Counted from the first letter of the stretch, positions 9,559-18,587 are shown. The stretch is DNA of 64,000 bases from Peptostreptococcus russellii (GCF_900110295.1 NZ_FODF01000003.1:62001-126000), one strand, 5' to 3'. Notes: generated by a model from the letters alone, not told the origin. Translations and numbers: made by a program.

Positions 9559-9592
9559 AGTATGGTTATGTATAGTAACCATACTTTTTTTC
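9559..9592 (+). terminator. Rho-independent terminator after DUF1097 gene
   Basis: Perfect stem AGTATGGTTA/TAACCATACT with a 7-base loop and T7 directly after it. Confidence 0.9.
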
Positions 9593-9682
9593 TTATAGAC
9601 TTATTATGTATATAAGAATAAAACAGAATAAATTTAAGAAAATCTTTTAAAAGATTTTTAGAGATTTTTAAGAGGAGAAAAG

Positions 9683-10780
9683 ATGAAAAGAAGTAGACGT
9701 GCTAAAAGGTTGCTTTATATAGGTTTTTCCTTAGTTATTATACTTGGAATAGCAAGCTATTCACATTTTAAATCAAATAGGCACGATGAGTATGCAAGTA
9801 TACAGAAACCTTTGGAAGATAAAAGTGCAATAAAAAATGGTGTAGTAGTAAATGATGAAAAAGATAAAGAAGATATAAAGGTAAAAAAGTTTGAAAAAAT
9901 AACAAAGAATAAAAAGGAAAAAACTAAAAATCATAAATATCCATATTATACTTTGGGGGACATCGGTGATGCTAAATATAGAATGCCAAAAGTAATAGAT
10001 CCCATGCCACCTACAGGAATGACGGTCGATAACATAGATGAGACACCAGATGGAATAAACAGAAATGTAGTAAATGTACCATTTAATAAATATGTTATAT
10101 TTTATCCTCAACATCAGGATGATGAAGTTTTGTGGGCGGGAAGCGCTATAAGATATGCTGTAAGAACAAGAGGAGCAGACCATGTATTTATAGCATTGGT
10201 ATCTTCTGGAACAGGACATAAGGTGTTTAAAGAGGAAGAGTTTAAGGGTATGACTCTAAAAGAGAAGGCAGAATATAGAAATAGAGAATTTTTGGATTCT
10301 TGCAAACATCTTGGGATACCAAGAAAAAATATATTTTTTCTGTATAAGCAAAGGGATGATTGGAAGACAGATTTTAATCTTGAAAGAGAATTTGCTTTGA
10401 AAATGGAAAGTAAATATAAGAGTGTAACACATATAACACATTCGTATAAGTATGATGATCATTTTATGCATAGGGCAAATGGAGAAACTCTGTATAAATT
10501 ATGGGTAAATGGAGATATAAAAGACTTGAGATTTTATATAAAACCATTTCTACTAGAATATGTAGATGCTTCATTGAATAATCTAAATGTATATTCAGTT
10601 TACAATAAGGAAGATTACGATAGAATCAGAAATGCATGTAGAGCATACAAATATATAAATCCTGCTATGTATAGGGCAGGAATTGGGTATAAAACAGACT
10701 ATATGAGTTTTGATAAATTAGTATACAATAAAGAGGAAAGATCATTTATAATAATACAAAATAATAAAATAAAAGGATAG
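9683..10780 (+). CDS. Membrane-anchored PIG-L family (GlcNAc-type) deacetylase
   Basis: Zn-dependent de-N-acetylase fold. One N-terminal transmembrane helix (about 10-26) follows a basic start, so the enzyme is anchored outside the cell. A charged, Lys-rich spacer (about 45-88) precedes the catalytic domain. The metal/catalytic motif is HQDDE (144-148), a variant of the classical HPDDE. A second metal motif, H260-x2-H263, lies in YDDHFMHR. PIG-L enzymes deacetylate N-acetylglucosamine-type substrates; an extracellular one would act on envelope glycans, but the substrate is not determinable here. It is first in a run with a nitroreductase, an SH3 protein and an antiporter. Confidence 0.8.
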   Translation: MKRSRRAKRLLYIGFSLVIILGIASYSHFKSNRHDEYASIQKPLEDKSAIKNGVVVNDEKDKEDIKVKKFEKITKNKKEKTKNHKYPYYTLGDIGDAKYRMPKVIDPMPPTGMTVDNIDETPDGINRNVVNVPFNKYVIFYPQHQDDEVLWAGSAIRYAVRTRGADHVFIALVSSGTGHKVFKEEEFKGMTLKEKAEYRNREFLDSCKHLGIPRKNIFFLYKQRDDWKTDFNLEREFALKMESKYKSVTHITHSYKYDDHFMHRANGETLYKLWVNGDIKDLRFYIKPFLLEYVDASLNNLNVYSVYNKEDYDRIRNACRAYKYINPAMYRAGIGYKTDYMSFDKLVYNKEERSFIIIQNNKIKG

Positions 10781-10811
10781 AAGATTTTTAAATCGGAAGG
10801 AGAATAATAAT

Positions 10812-11864
10812 ATGAGAAATGAAACAGTGGAAAGATTATTAGGACATAGAAGTATAAGAGCTTACAAGGATAAAGCAGTAGAAAAGGAAATAGTAGACAA
10901 TTTAATTGAGGTTGCAAATCATACATCTACAAGTATGGGCATGCAGTCATTTAGCATTATAAGAGTTACTGATAAGGAAAAAAGAACCAAAATAGCAAGT
11001 ATATGTAATCAGGAATATGTAAAAGATGCTCCTGAATTTTGGGTTTTTATTGCAGATCTTTACAGAAATTCTTCAATAGCAGCAGAGCAAGATTGTTATC
11101 TTGACACAAGAAATGATGCAGATAGATTTTTCCAAGGATTTACAGATGCTTGTCTAGCGGCACAAAATGTTTTAGTTGCAGCGGAATCATATGGATTAGG
11201 TGGAGTATTTTTTGGAAGTATTTCAAACGACCTTGCAGGAATTATAGAAGTATTGAATTTACCAGAATATACTTTTCCTGTTTTAGGTCTTGGAATAGGT
11301 TATCCTGATCAAGAACCACTTTTAAAGCCAAGAATGGATTCTAAATTTAAAGTATTTGAAAATGAATACAAAAAAGAGGAGAATTACCTTGATGCCTTGA
11401 AAGAATATGATGAAGAGATGAAAAAGTATTATGATATGAGAAATCCAAGTAAGTATCTTGATGAGTTTACAAAGCAGGTAGTAAATATTCTTACTGCAGC
11501 AAATGATAAAAAGAGCCATATAATTACTGTTATGAGAAAGCAAGGATTTAATCTTGAACTTGAATATATACCTGAAAGTGAAATAAGAACTATGTTCAAA
11601 AAAACTCCTGAAAAGATAGAGAAGAAGGAGTTTGAGGAAAGTAAATCAGGGTTGAAACTAGATACAAATCTTCAGGAATTATTTGATATGTATCCTTTTG
11701 TAAAGTCATATCTTTTATCTATAAACCCTAAGTTCAATAAAATAGCGGCAATGAGTATGTCGGGTAGACTCAATGAAATGACTATGACAGACCTTGCAGA
11801 TATGGGAGAGATGCCAGCAGATTCACTTATTTATATGATAGAATCGAGAATTGACGAGGAATAA
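10812..11864 (+). CDS. Nitroreductase-family NAD(P)H oxidoreductase with C-terminal DUF1858-like domain
   Basis: FMN-dependent nitroreductase fold at 1-245: LLGHRSIRAYKD at the N-terminus, APEFWVFIADLYR, and GLGIGYPDQEPLLKPRM near the domain end, as in NfsA/NfrA-type NADPH oxidoreductases. The protein is about 100 residues longer than those. Residues 280-350 (TNLQELFDMYP, then MTMTDLADMGEM and IYMIESRI) look like DUF1858, a small helical domain often fused to redox or hemerythrin-like proteins. The combination is an inference by eye. RBS GGAAGGAG precedes the ATG. The stop lies one base before the next gene's ATG. Confidence 0.75.
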   Translation: MRNETVERLLGHRSIRAYKDKAVEKEIVDNLIEVANHTSTSMGMQSFSIIRVTDKEKRTKIASICNQEYVKDAPEFWVFIADLYRNSSIAAEQDCYLDTRNDADRFFQGFTDACLAAQNVLVAAESYGLGGVFFGSISNDLAGIIEVLNLPEYTFPVLGLGIGYPDQEPLLKPRMDSKFKVFENEYKKEENYLDALKEYDEEMKKYYDMRNPSKYLDEFTKQVVNILTAANDKKSHIITVMRKQGFNLELEYIPESEIRTMFKKTPEKIEKKEFEESKSGLKLDTNLQELFDMYPFVKSYLLSINPKFNKIAAMSMSGRLNEMTMTDLADMGEMPADSLIYMIESRIDEE

Positions 11865-11865
11865 A

Positions 11866-12876
11866 ATGAGGTGGAATGATAATAACCTAGATAAGCCTAA
11901 AGTTTTTGATAGCAAAGATTTAAGTGAAGATACACAAAAAATTATGCTTGATAAGATTCAAGAAAGGCTTAAAGAAGAGGAAGACTATACTGAAGAATTT
12001 AAGGCATATGAAGAATATAAAATAAGTGAAAAGAAAAAAAGAAAAAAGATTTTAATAATAGTAACAGTAATAATTTTAGTTCTGATTTCAGCAGTAAGTT
12101 TTTTTACAGTTAGGAAAATGTCGAGAATAACAAACATGGAGTATGAAGCTCAAGAATATATAAAAAAAGAAGAGTATGACAAGGCGGCAGAAATATATAA
12201 AAAACTATATGAAGAAACTGAAGATGCTGAGTATATACAAAACTATAGATTTGTTTCCAAAAACGTAGAGAATAAGGAACTTTTTAAAGAAGCAGAAAAT
12301 AATATGAAGTTAAAGGATTATGAAGGTGTAATAGAGATTTTACTTACAATATCAACTAATGATGATAAAGTAGCAGATAAGATTAATTCTCAAATTAGTA
12401 TTGCATCAAAGGCTTGGCTAGATGAAATAAAGGGCTATTATGACTCTGGCAACCTAGACAAATGTGTTTCTGAAATTAATAAGTTTGTAAATTTATTACC
12501 TGATAACATAAGTGGAATAGACTTTAGAAATCAAGTAGTAAAAAATGATAAATCAGATTTAGAGAAGTCCAAGAAAGGCTTTATTGAAGATAAGAAAGAA
12601 ATAGAAAAATTAAGCACAAAAGCAAGTAAAAAAATGCTTGAAAAATCAAGGGCTATAGTAGGTACACAACAGTATATTACAGTTGAAAATGCTAATGTAA
12701 GAGAAAAACCTAATAGAGATGCCAATGTTTCTGGTTTAGTACATAAGGGTGAAAAAATATATATAGAAGATACTTATGTTGAAGCTTCTAACAATATATG
12801 GTGTAAGGTAATTTACTCAGAAAATAAGACGCAGAAAACAGGTTGGATATCTTTCAATATAATAAGTGGAAATTAA
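11866..12876 (+). CDS. Membrane-anchored protein with bacterial SH3 domain
   Basis: Charged cytoplasmic segment (about 1-60), a single transmembrane helix near 61-82, then an extracellular helical region with TPR-like helix pairs (YDKAAEIYKKLYEET; FKEAENNMKLKDYEGVIEIL). The C-terminal SH3 type 3 domain is at about 265-336 (ANVREKPNRDANVSGLVHKGE and GWISFN). Such domains bind cell-wall peptides or glycans. I prefer the ATG at 11866, preceded by CGAGGA, over an in-frame TTG 15 bases upstream inside the previous gene. The gene is coupled to the nitroreductase by a one-base gap. Topology suggests a wall-associated partner of the exported deacetylase, an inference from context. Confidence 0.7.
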   Translation: MRWNDNNLDKPKVFDSKDLSEDTQKIMLDKIQERLKEEEDYTEEFKAYEEYKISEKKKRKKILIIVTVIILVLISAVSFFTVRKMSRITNMEYEAQEYIKKEEYDKAAEIYKKLYEETEDAEYIQNYRFVSKNVENKELFKEAENNMKLKDYEGVIEILLTISTNDDKVADKINSQISIASKAWLDEIKGYYDSGNLDKCVSEINKFVNLLPDNISGIDFRNQVVKNDKSDLEKSKKGFIEDKKEIEKLSTKASKKMLEKSRAIVGTQQYITVENANVREKPNRDANVSGLVHKGEKIYIEDTYVEASNNIWCKVIYSENKTQKTGWISFNIISGN

Positions 12877-12949
12877 AAAATATTAATAGATTATCGCTGA
12901 AACTGTAGAAGAATTTTGCAGTTTTGTATAATAAAAAGGAGGCATAATT

Positions 12950-14818
12950 ATGAATTTTTCTACGACCTTTGCTGTAGCGATGATAGTCCTACTGGGAGTT
13001 TTATCCCAGTGGGTTGCATGGAAAATATCAAAGCCAGCTATAGTAATTATGAGTGCATGTGGGCTAATAGTAGGTCCCATATTAAATTTAATAGTTCCAG
13101 CAGAACTAATAGGTGATGGGATGTACAAATCCATCATATCGCTATCTGTTGCATTGATACTATTTGAAGGAAGTTTATCTCTTAATTTTGAAGAAATCAA
13201 AGATACAAGACTTACAATTAAGAGAATAGTAACAATAGGAGCTTTTATTGCTTGGATATTAGGAAGTTTAAGTGCATATTTCTTTGCAGGACTTTCTTTA
13301 ACAACATCTCTTGTAATAGGGGCAATACTAATCGTAACAGGACCTACTGTAATTCTTCCATTATTAAGACAGGCAAAACTAGATAAAAAGGTTTCATCAA
13401 TTTTAAAATGGGAAGGGATATTAGTAGATCCACTGGGAGCTATACTAGCTGTATTTTCATTTGAGCTTGCGGGAGTTTTTACATCACCTTCATCAGCCAA
13501 TGTACATAACTTGATACAGTTTGGTATAGGAATAATAGTAGCTGTAATAATAGGATTTTTAATAGGACTTCTTACAGGAAAAGCTCTTAGAGAAGACTAT
13601 TTCCCTGAATATTTAAAGGCAGCTATGGTACTTTGTTTGGTAATAGTGGCATTTACTTTAAGCGAATTATTCTCACATGAAACAGGACTTCTTGCAGTTA
13701 CTGTAATGGGTGTTGTAATGGCAAATATGAAGATACCTACTCTAGATGATATACTTCATTTTAATGAGAATATATCTATAATTCTTACATCATCAGTATT
13801 TATTATGCTTACGGCATCGCTATCAAGAGATGTTTTACTAAATATATTCCAGCCAGGAATTATACTTTTTGTTTTGGCAATGCTATTTATAGTAAGACCT
13901 TTGTCAATATGGATATCGACTATAGGAACAGATATTAGCAATAAGGAAAGGGCTTTGGTAGGCTGGATTGCTCCAAGAGGAATAGTTGCCCTTACTGTGA
14001 CAGGTTATTTTTCAACTTTGCTTGTTGAAGAGGGGTATCAAGACGCTGAAATGCTTCTTGCACTTACCTTTGCATTGGTAATAGTAACAGTTATAGCACA
14101 TGGATTTTCAATACAACCACTTGCCAAAAAATTAGGTCTTGCACATGATGGAAAACCAGGGCTTTTAATAGTGGGAGCAAATACATTTTCTGTTGCCTTG
14201 GCTGAATTTTTAAAAGATGAAAATATACCTACATTAACTGTAGAATACAATGACAGATACCTTAATCATGCCATTGAAAGAGGTATTGAATATCATCAGG
14301 GTGAAATATTATACGAAGTCGCAAACTATAATCTTGACTTGGTAATATACAAGAAGATGCTTCTTAATACACCGATACCTTTATATAATGTATTAGTATC
14401 AAAACAATTTTCAACAAAAATGGGAAGAGCAAATATATGTCTAGTAAATGTACTAGGAGATAAGTTAAAAGATAATTTTAAAGAACTAAATCATATAGAT
14501 GTTCCAAGATTAGGAGATTATAGAGCAACATATCTTAAACTTATAGGTCTGATAAATGAAGGTTACAGTTTTAATAAAATACAAATAACAGAAGATTTTA
14601 CTGAAGAAGATTATTATGAAAATATGGATTATAGAAGAGTAAATCTTTTTGTAATGACAAAGTTAGGAGATATAGAATTCTTTACAACAATAAAGCATCC
14701 AAAAGTTTCAGTAGGAGATTATATAGTGTCTCTAGCTCCTGATGAAATTCACGATGAAGGAAAAGATCAGGATATAACTGGTGATGAAGCGGCATTTAAA
14801 GTTTTATCACAATTATAG
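12950..14818 (+). CDS. CPA1-type cation:proton antiporter
   Basis: About 12 transmembrane helices over residues 1-405, with SVALILFEGSLSLNF, TGPTVILPLLRQ and EGILVDPLGAILAVF typical of NhaP-like CPA1 exchangers (Na+ or K+ for H+). The hydrophilic C-terminal part (about 410-622) opens with GLLIVGANTFSVALAEFLKDE, a TrkA-N/RCK-like nucleotide-binding start, and ends in a TrkA-C-like region. Such tails gate the antiporter. RBS AAAAGGAGGC precedes the ATG. It sits 73 bases after the SH3 gene, with only a weak hairpin (12900-12924) between them. Ion specificity cannot be read from sequence. Confidence 0.85.
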   Translation: MNFSTTFAVAMIVLLGVLSQWVAWKISKPAIVIMSACGLIVGPILNLIVPAELIGDGMYKSIISLSVALILFEGSLSLNFEEIKDTRLTIKRIVTIGAFIAWILGSLSAYFFAGLSLTTSLVIGAILIVTGPTVILPLLRQAKLDKKVSSILKWEGILVDPLGAILAVFSFELAGVFTSPSSANVHNLIQFGIGIIVAVIIGFLIGLLTGKALREDYFPEYLKAAMVLCLVIVAFTLSELFSHETGLLAVTVMGVVMANMKIPTLDDILHFNENISIILTSSVFIMLTASLSRDVLLNIFQPGIILFVLAMLFIVRPLSIWISTIGTDISNKERALVGWIAPRGIVALTVTGYFSTLLVEEGYQDAEMLLALTFALVIVTVIAHGFSIQPLAKKLGLAHDGKPGLLIVGANTFSVALAEFLKDENIPTLTVEYNDRYLNHAIERGIEYHQGEILYEVANYNLDLVIYKKMLLNTPIPLYNVLVSKQFSTKMGRANICLVNVLGDKLKDNFKELNHIDVPRLGDYRATYLKLIGLINEGYSFNKIQITEDFTEEDYYENMDYRRVNLFVMTKLGDIEFFTTIKHPKVSVGDYIVSLAPDEIHDEGKDQDITGDEAAFKVLSQL

Positions 14819-14881
14819 TTTTGATAAATGAATTTAAATTTTATTTCAAAAGAGATAGATTTAGGATAGGTATATTTAAAA

Positions 14882-14915
14882 GTCCCTAGAAAACTTTCTA
14901 GGGACCTTTATTTTA
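14882..14915. terminator. Bidirectional terminator between antiporter and yaaA
   Basis: Stem GTCCCTAGAAA/TTTCTAGGGAC between two convergent genes. T-rich sequence follows on the plus strand and A-rich sequence precedes it, so it can serve both. Confidence 0.85.
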
Positions 14916-15656
14916 TTTCTTACAAACAAATATAAACTCATTTGCTGAAGAAAGATCTTCTCTAAATACATAATTATCTTCTGAAAAGTTTTTTAGAAGC
15001 TCTGGGTCTTGTATTTTGTTTTTTACTATATAGGCTAGCATCTTTCCACGAGCCATTTTAGAGGCTGTAGATTCAACTTTTAATTTAGAGTTTTTATCTA
15101 CTTTAAAAACACATGAAATATACTTTTCATTATTTAAATACTTTCTAATGGCTTTGGAGTACTCGTCAGAAGCTAGATTTATAATTATATCATCAGATTC
15201 TTTGGATAAGTTGTCATAAATATCAGAGGCCCAAAAGTCATATAGATTTTTTGTATTTTCAACTGAAATCTTTGACAAAAAGTCTAGTCTATATGGATAT
15301 ATAGAGTCATTTGTTTTTAAAACTCCATATAAAGCAGAAAGAATTCTAATGTGTTTTTGAGCAAAATTAAAATTATCTTCTGTAAAGCTATCCAGTCCTA
15401 TATTTTTATACTGTATACCATTATAGGCTAGAAGTGCAGGAGTACCCTCTTTATCGAATTTAAAATTAGCAAAACGTTCAAAGTTTAGTTTAGCTATTTT
15501 ATCATTTACCTTCATAGCCTTTTTTATATCTTCTTGACTGAAGTTTTTTAGTTTATCAATTATTTTCTCAGATTTGTCTATTAGAGCAGGAATAGAGTCT
15601 GCTTTAATTTCTATATCGTCATTAAAACCCTTAGCAGGGGAAATCAATATTATCAT
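14913..15656 (-). CDS. yaaA: Peroxide stress protein YaaA (DUF328)
   Basis: YaaA family, implicated in protecting cells from oxidative damage and binding DNA; the exact activity is poorly defined. The family start MIILISPAKGF is exact and has AAAGGA eight bases upstream, so I place the start at 15656 although the frame is open for 45 more codons. Other landmarks are TPALLAYNGIQY, RILSALYGVLK, YPYRLDF, NLASDEYSKAI and the late KMARGKMLAYIVK. Length 247 aa is typical. It is convergent with the antiporter and divergent from purE. Confidence 0.88.
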   Translation of the reverse strand: MIILISPAKGFNDDIEIKADSIPALIDKSEKIIDKLKNFSQEDIKKAMKVNDKIAKLNFERFANFKFDKEGTPALLAYNGIQYKNIGLDSFTEDNFNFAQKHIRILSALYGVLKTNDSIYPYRLDFLSKISVENTKNLYDFWASDIYDNLSKESDDIIINLASDEYSKAIRKYLNNEKYISCVFKVDKNSKLKVESTASKMARGKMLAYIVKNKIQDPELLKNFSEDNYVFREDLSSANEFIFVCKK

Positions 15657-15749
15657 ATAAAAATCCTTTCTATAAAAATTATCTAATAATAAGTATACCA
15701 GATTAGAAGGAATTTCAAACTTATCGAATGATAACATCATATAAAAGGC

Positions 15750-15993
15750 ATAAAGTTCGTAAAAAATACGATTATTTTGATTATTTTTCAAAAAACTATT
15801 GAAAAAAACTGTATATTAAGTTATGATTTTAGTATAAAGTTCGTATTTAATAGAATATTTAAAGGTGAAAAATTATACAACATATTGTAAAAACTATAGA
15901 ATAATCTATTATTGGCGAAAAAATTATACAAAATTTGTAAAATTTACTTTCAAAGAGCAATATAGTGTTTTTTAAAGCGTATTGTTCGGGAAA
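15750..15993 (+). promoter_or_regulatory. Region upstream of purE with repeated GTTCG motifs (PurBox-like)
   Basis: The 366-bp yaaA-purE gap holds two direct copies of ATAAAGTTCGTA, beginning about 84 bases apart (GTTCG at 15755 and 15839). A third motif, TTGTTCGGGAAAA (about 15982-15994), reads as TTTTCCCGAACAA on the other strand. This resembles the PurBox (core CGAAC) bound by Firmicutes PurR. No purine riboswitch consensus was seen. Candidate operator only; PurR itself is not in the window. Confidence 0.35.
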
Positions 15994-16022
15994 AATGGTA
16001 TTTAAAAGGAGAATGTTAAGTT

Positions 16023-16496
16023 ATGAAAATTGCGGTAGTTATGGGATCAAAGTCAGATTTACCTAAATTAGAAAGTGGAATAGAATTAATGAAAAGTTTT
16101 GGTGTAGAAGTAGTTGTGAGAATTTTATCTGCACATAGAACTCCAGTAGCTTTAACTCAATTTCTAAACGAAATAAAGGATGATACAGATGTAATAATAG
16201 CGGCAGCAGGTAAGGCAGCACACCTTCCAGGTGTAATAGCAGCTCAGACTCTTATACCAGTAGTAGGGCTTCCGATTAAGTCTTCTACAATGGATGGTCT
16301 TGATTCACTTCTTTCAATGGTTCAGATGCCAAGTGGAATACCAGTTGCAACTGTTACAATAGATTCTGGAACTAATGCGGCTTTGATGGCTTTACAAATA
16401 GCAGCTATAAAGGATGATGAAGTGAAATATAAGCTTTCAGAGTATAGAAATGAAATGGCAAGAAAAGTTTTAGCAGATGATGCTTCAATACAGTAA
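16023..16496 (+). CDS. purE: 5-(carboxyamino)imidazole ribonucleotide mutase / AIR carboxylase
   Basis: Carboxylation step of de novo purine synthesis. The family motifs are MGSKSDLPKL, SAHRTP (36-41, His38) and the C-terminal GLDSLLSMVQMPSGIPVATV. The active-site loop reads AAGKAAHLPG (61-70) where most class I enzymes have GAGGAAHLPG. No purK lies in the window, so whether this enzyme uses N5-CAIR or CO2 directly is open. RBS AAAGGAG precedes the ATG. It is the first gene of the pur run; the next genes in most clostridia would be purC and purF, absent here. Confidence 0.92.
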   Translation: MKIAVVMGSKSDLPKLESGIELMKSFGVEVVVRILSAHRTPVALTQFLNEIKDDTDVIIAAAGKAAHLPGVIAAQTLIPVVGLPIKSSTMDGLDSLLSMVQMPSGIPVATVTIDSGTNAALMALQIAAIKDDEVKYKLSEYRNEMARKVLADDASIQ

Positions 16497-16547
16497 GATT
16501 AATTGATAAGAGTTATATAGAAAACAATAATAAATATAAAAATAGAT

Positions 16548-16576
16548 GGAAACAAATATTAAAATAGAATATTTCC
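16548..16576 (+). other. Intercistronic stem-loop between purE and purM
   Basis: GGAAA-(CAA bulge)-ATATT pairs with AATATTTCC (16568-16576) across a short loop. No U-tract follows. One of four stem-loops in the four intergenic gaps of the pur run. Confidence 0.35.
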
Positions 16577-16645
16577 AATTTGAAATAAAATTCTCATTGG
16601 TTATTTAAAAATATAAAGAAACTTATTAATATAGGAGAATGGGAG

Positions 16646-17728
16646 ATGGCGATGTTAACTTATAAGAATTCAGGTGTAAATATTGACGAGGGTAATAGAG
16701 CAGTAGATTTAATAAAGGGGAAGATAAAGGAAACATACGATTCAAATGTTGTTGGTGACCTTGGAAACTTCAGTGGTTCTTACTCTATAAAGGACTTTAT
16801 GGGAATGGAAGAACCTATACTTCTAGCATCTACAGATGGCGTAGGTACAAAATTAAAGATAGCTCAGATGATGGATAAACATAATACAGTAGGTATAGAC
16901 CTAGTAGCAATGTGTGTAAATGATTTAATTTGTCAGGGAGCAAAGCCTTTATTTTTCTTAGACTATATAGCACTTGGAAAGCTTGTTCCTGAACATATAG
17001 AAAAAATAGTAAGTGGTATAGCTGACGGTTGTAAGATGAGTAGTTGTGCTCTTATAGGTGGGGAAACTGCAGAGATGCCGGGAATGTATGGAGAAGATGA
17101 TTACGATCTAGCAGGATTTTCTATAGGTATAGCAGATAAGAAAAAAGTTGTTTCAGGAGCAGATGTAAAATCTGGTGATGTACTTGTAGGTATATCTTCA
17201 AGTGGTATTCATAGTAACGGATTTTCATTTATAAGAAAAATATTCCTTGATGAGTATAAATATGACTTATCAAAGTATGTTGATGAGTTGAATATGAGTT
17301 TAGGAGATGCACTTCTTACTCCTACTAAGATATATGTTGACCTTGCGCTTGATGCAATAAAGAACAACAATATAAAGGCAATAGCTCATATAACAGGTGG
17401 TGGTCTTATAGAAAATATTGTAAGAGTAATACCTAAGGGACTAGGTCTTGATATAGAAACAAAATCATGGGAAAAGGCTCCTATCTTCAAAATGATAGAA
17501 GGCTTTGATGCAATAGATAAAAGAGAACTTCACAAGAGCTTTAACATGGGGGTAGGTCTTGTGATGATAGTTAACAAGGAAGATGTAAACAAACTTGTAG
17601 ATTTTGTAAACAACAGAGAAAATAAGAATATAGCTTTTGTAGAAGATAAATACAAGGAACTAATGGAAGATAAGGCATATATCATCGGTGAAGTAACTGA
17701 AAAACACGAAGGTGTAGAGCTTATATAA
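16646..17728 (+). CDS. purM: Phosphoribosylformylglycinamidine cyclo-ligase (AIR synthetase)
   Basis: ATP-dependent ring closure of FGAM to AIR. The N-terminal YKNSGVNIDEGNRAVDLIK, the DGVGTKLK nucleotide-phosphate loop, MCVNDLICQGAKPLFFLDYIA, GGETAEMPGMY and HITGGGLIENI are all standard PurM. The 360-residue length is slightly above the usual 340-350. RBS AGGAG lies eight bases before the first ATG; the second ATG (codon 3) is possible. It follows purE after 149 bases that hold a weak stem-loop. Confidence 0.95.
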   Translation: MAMLTYKNSGVNIDEGNRAVDLIKGKIKETYDSNVVGDLGNFSGSYSIKDFMGMEEPILLASTDGVGTKLKIAQMMDKHNTVGIDLVAMCVNDLICQGAKPLFFLDYIALGKLVPEHIEKIVSGIADGCKMSSCALIGGETAEMPGMYGEDDYDLAGFSIGIADKKKVVSGADVKSGDVLVGISSSGIHSNGFSFIRKIFLDEYKYDLSKYVDELNMSLGDALLTPTKIYVDLALDAIKNNNIKAIAHITGGGLIENIVRVIPKGLGLDIETKSWEKAPIFKMIEGFDAIDKRELHKSFNMGVGLVMIVNKEDVNKLVDFVNNRENKNIAFVEDKYKELMEDKAYIIGEVTEKHEGVELI

Positions 17729-17743
17729 GATTTTAACTAATTC

Positions 17744-17816
17744 TGGACTTCATAGTCATCCAAATATAACCTTAAAATAAATTATATCAACCAATGTAAT
17801 TTGGCTATGAAGTCCA
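17744..17816 (+). other. Long imperfect stem-loop between purM and purN
   Basis: TGGACTTCATAG (17744-17755) pairs perfectly with 17805-17816. After a four-base bulge, CCAAAT (17760-17765) pairs with ATTTGG (17799-17804). The result is an 18-bp bulged stem on a 33-base AT-rich loop. No U-tract follows and the purN RBS is about 45 bases downstream. Confidence 0.55.
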
Positions 17817-17878
17817 ATTGTATTTATATAAAGAGTTTTTACTGTGCAGGTAAAACTTTTACTAGGGGAGGAAAGCTG

Positions 17879-18472
17879 ATGAAAAAGATAGCGGTTCTGA
17901 TTTCAGGTGGTGGAACTAATCTACAGTCAATAATAGACGCTGTAGAAGCTGGAAAAATAAAGGGAGAAATCAGATTAGTTATATCTAACAAGGAAGATGC
18001 CTATGGATTGGAAAGAGCTAGAAAACACAATATATGTGCAGTGTTTGACAATGATGAAGCATCGATAATTGATAGACTAAAAAGTGAAGAAATAGATCTT
18101 GTTGTATTGGCAGGATTTTTGAAGATATTAAGCTCTAATTTTACTAGGGCATTTGAAAATAAAATAATTAATATACATCCTTCTCTTATACCAGCATTTT
18201 GTGGTAAGGGATACTATGGATTAAAGGTACATCAGTCTGCAGTAGACTATGGTGTGAAGGTTAGTGGAGCAACAGTGCATTTTGTAGATGAAAATGCAGA
18301 TACAGGTCCTATAATTTCACAGGAAACAGTAAAAGTACTTCCTGATGATACAGCAGAAATTCTTCAAAAGAGAGTTTTAGAAGTTGAACATAGGATACTT
18401 CCAATGGTAGTTTCTAAGTTTTGTGACAACAAAATTATAGTAGAAGGAAGAAAAGTATTTATAGAAGAATAA
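17879..18472 (+). CDS. purN: Phosphoribosylglycinamide formyltransferase (GAR transformylase)
   Basis: Transfers a formyl group from 10-formyl-THF to GAR. It starts KKIAVLISGGGTNLQSIID, carries the catalytic INIHPSLIPAF segment (Asn98, His100) and Asp141 in DENADTGPI. The ATG at 17879 is preceded by AGGGGAGG and gives the normal 197 aa; an earlier in-frame start at 17801 would fall inside the purM-purN stem-loop and adds 26 non-conserved residues. The usual PAF-x-GxxG motif reads PAFCGKGYYG here. Confidence 0.94.
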   Translation: MKKIAVLISGGGTNLQSIIDAVEAGKIKGEIRLVISNKEDAYGLERARKHNICAVFDNDEASIIDRLKSEEIDLVVLAGFLKILSSNFTRAFENKIINIHPSLIPAFCGKGYYGLKVHQSAVDYGVKVSGATVHFVDENADTGPIISQETVKVLPDDTAEILQKRVLEVEHRILPMVVSKFCDNKIIVEGRKVFIEE

Positions 18473-18510
18473 AAGTATTTAAGGAATAATTAAAATATAA
18501 TATAGAGTTT

Positions 18511-18553
18511 GTCTGGCTAGATCTTATTAAAAACAAGACTAGTCTATACAGAC
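18511..18553 (+). other. Imperfect stem-loop between purN and purH
   Basis: GTCTG (18511-18515) pairs with CAGAC (18549-18553). CTAG-(A)-TCTT pairs with AAGACTAG further in. A T-rich stretch (CTTTGCTTTTTAG) follows, so weak termination or attenuation is possible. It sits 35 bases before purH. Confidence 0.35.
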
Positions 18554-18587
18554 TTTGCTTTTTAGATTTGAAAGGGGTTTATAAGTA

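Noticed and set aside
12883-13500. Minus-strand open frame of 205 codons inside the antiporter gene
   Set aside because: Antisense to a strong conserved protein; no RBS, composition of a shadow frame.
15657-15791. N-terminal extension of yaaA
   Set aside because: The family start motif and RBS place the start at 15656; the extra 45 codons overlap the purE upstream repeats and are not conserved.
15792-16022. Purine riboswitch upstream of purE
   Set aside because: Looked for the conserved junction sequences of the purine aptamer and did not find them.
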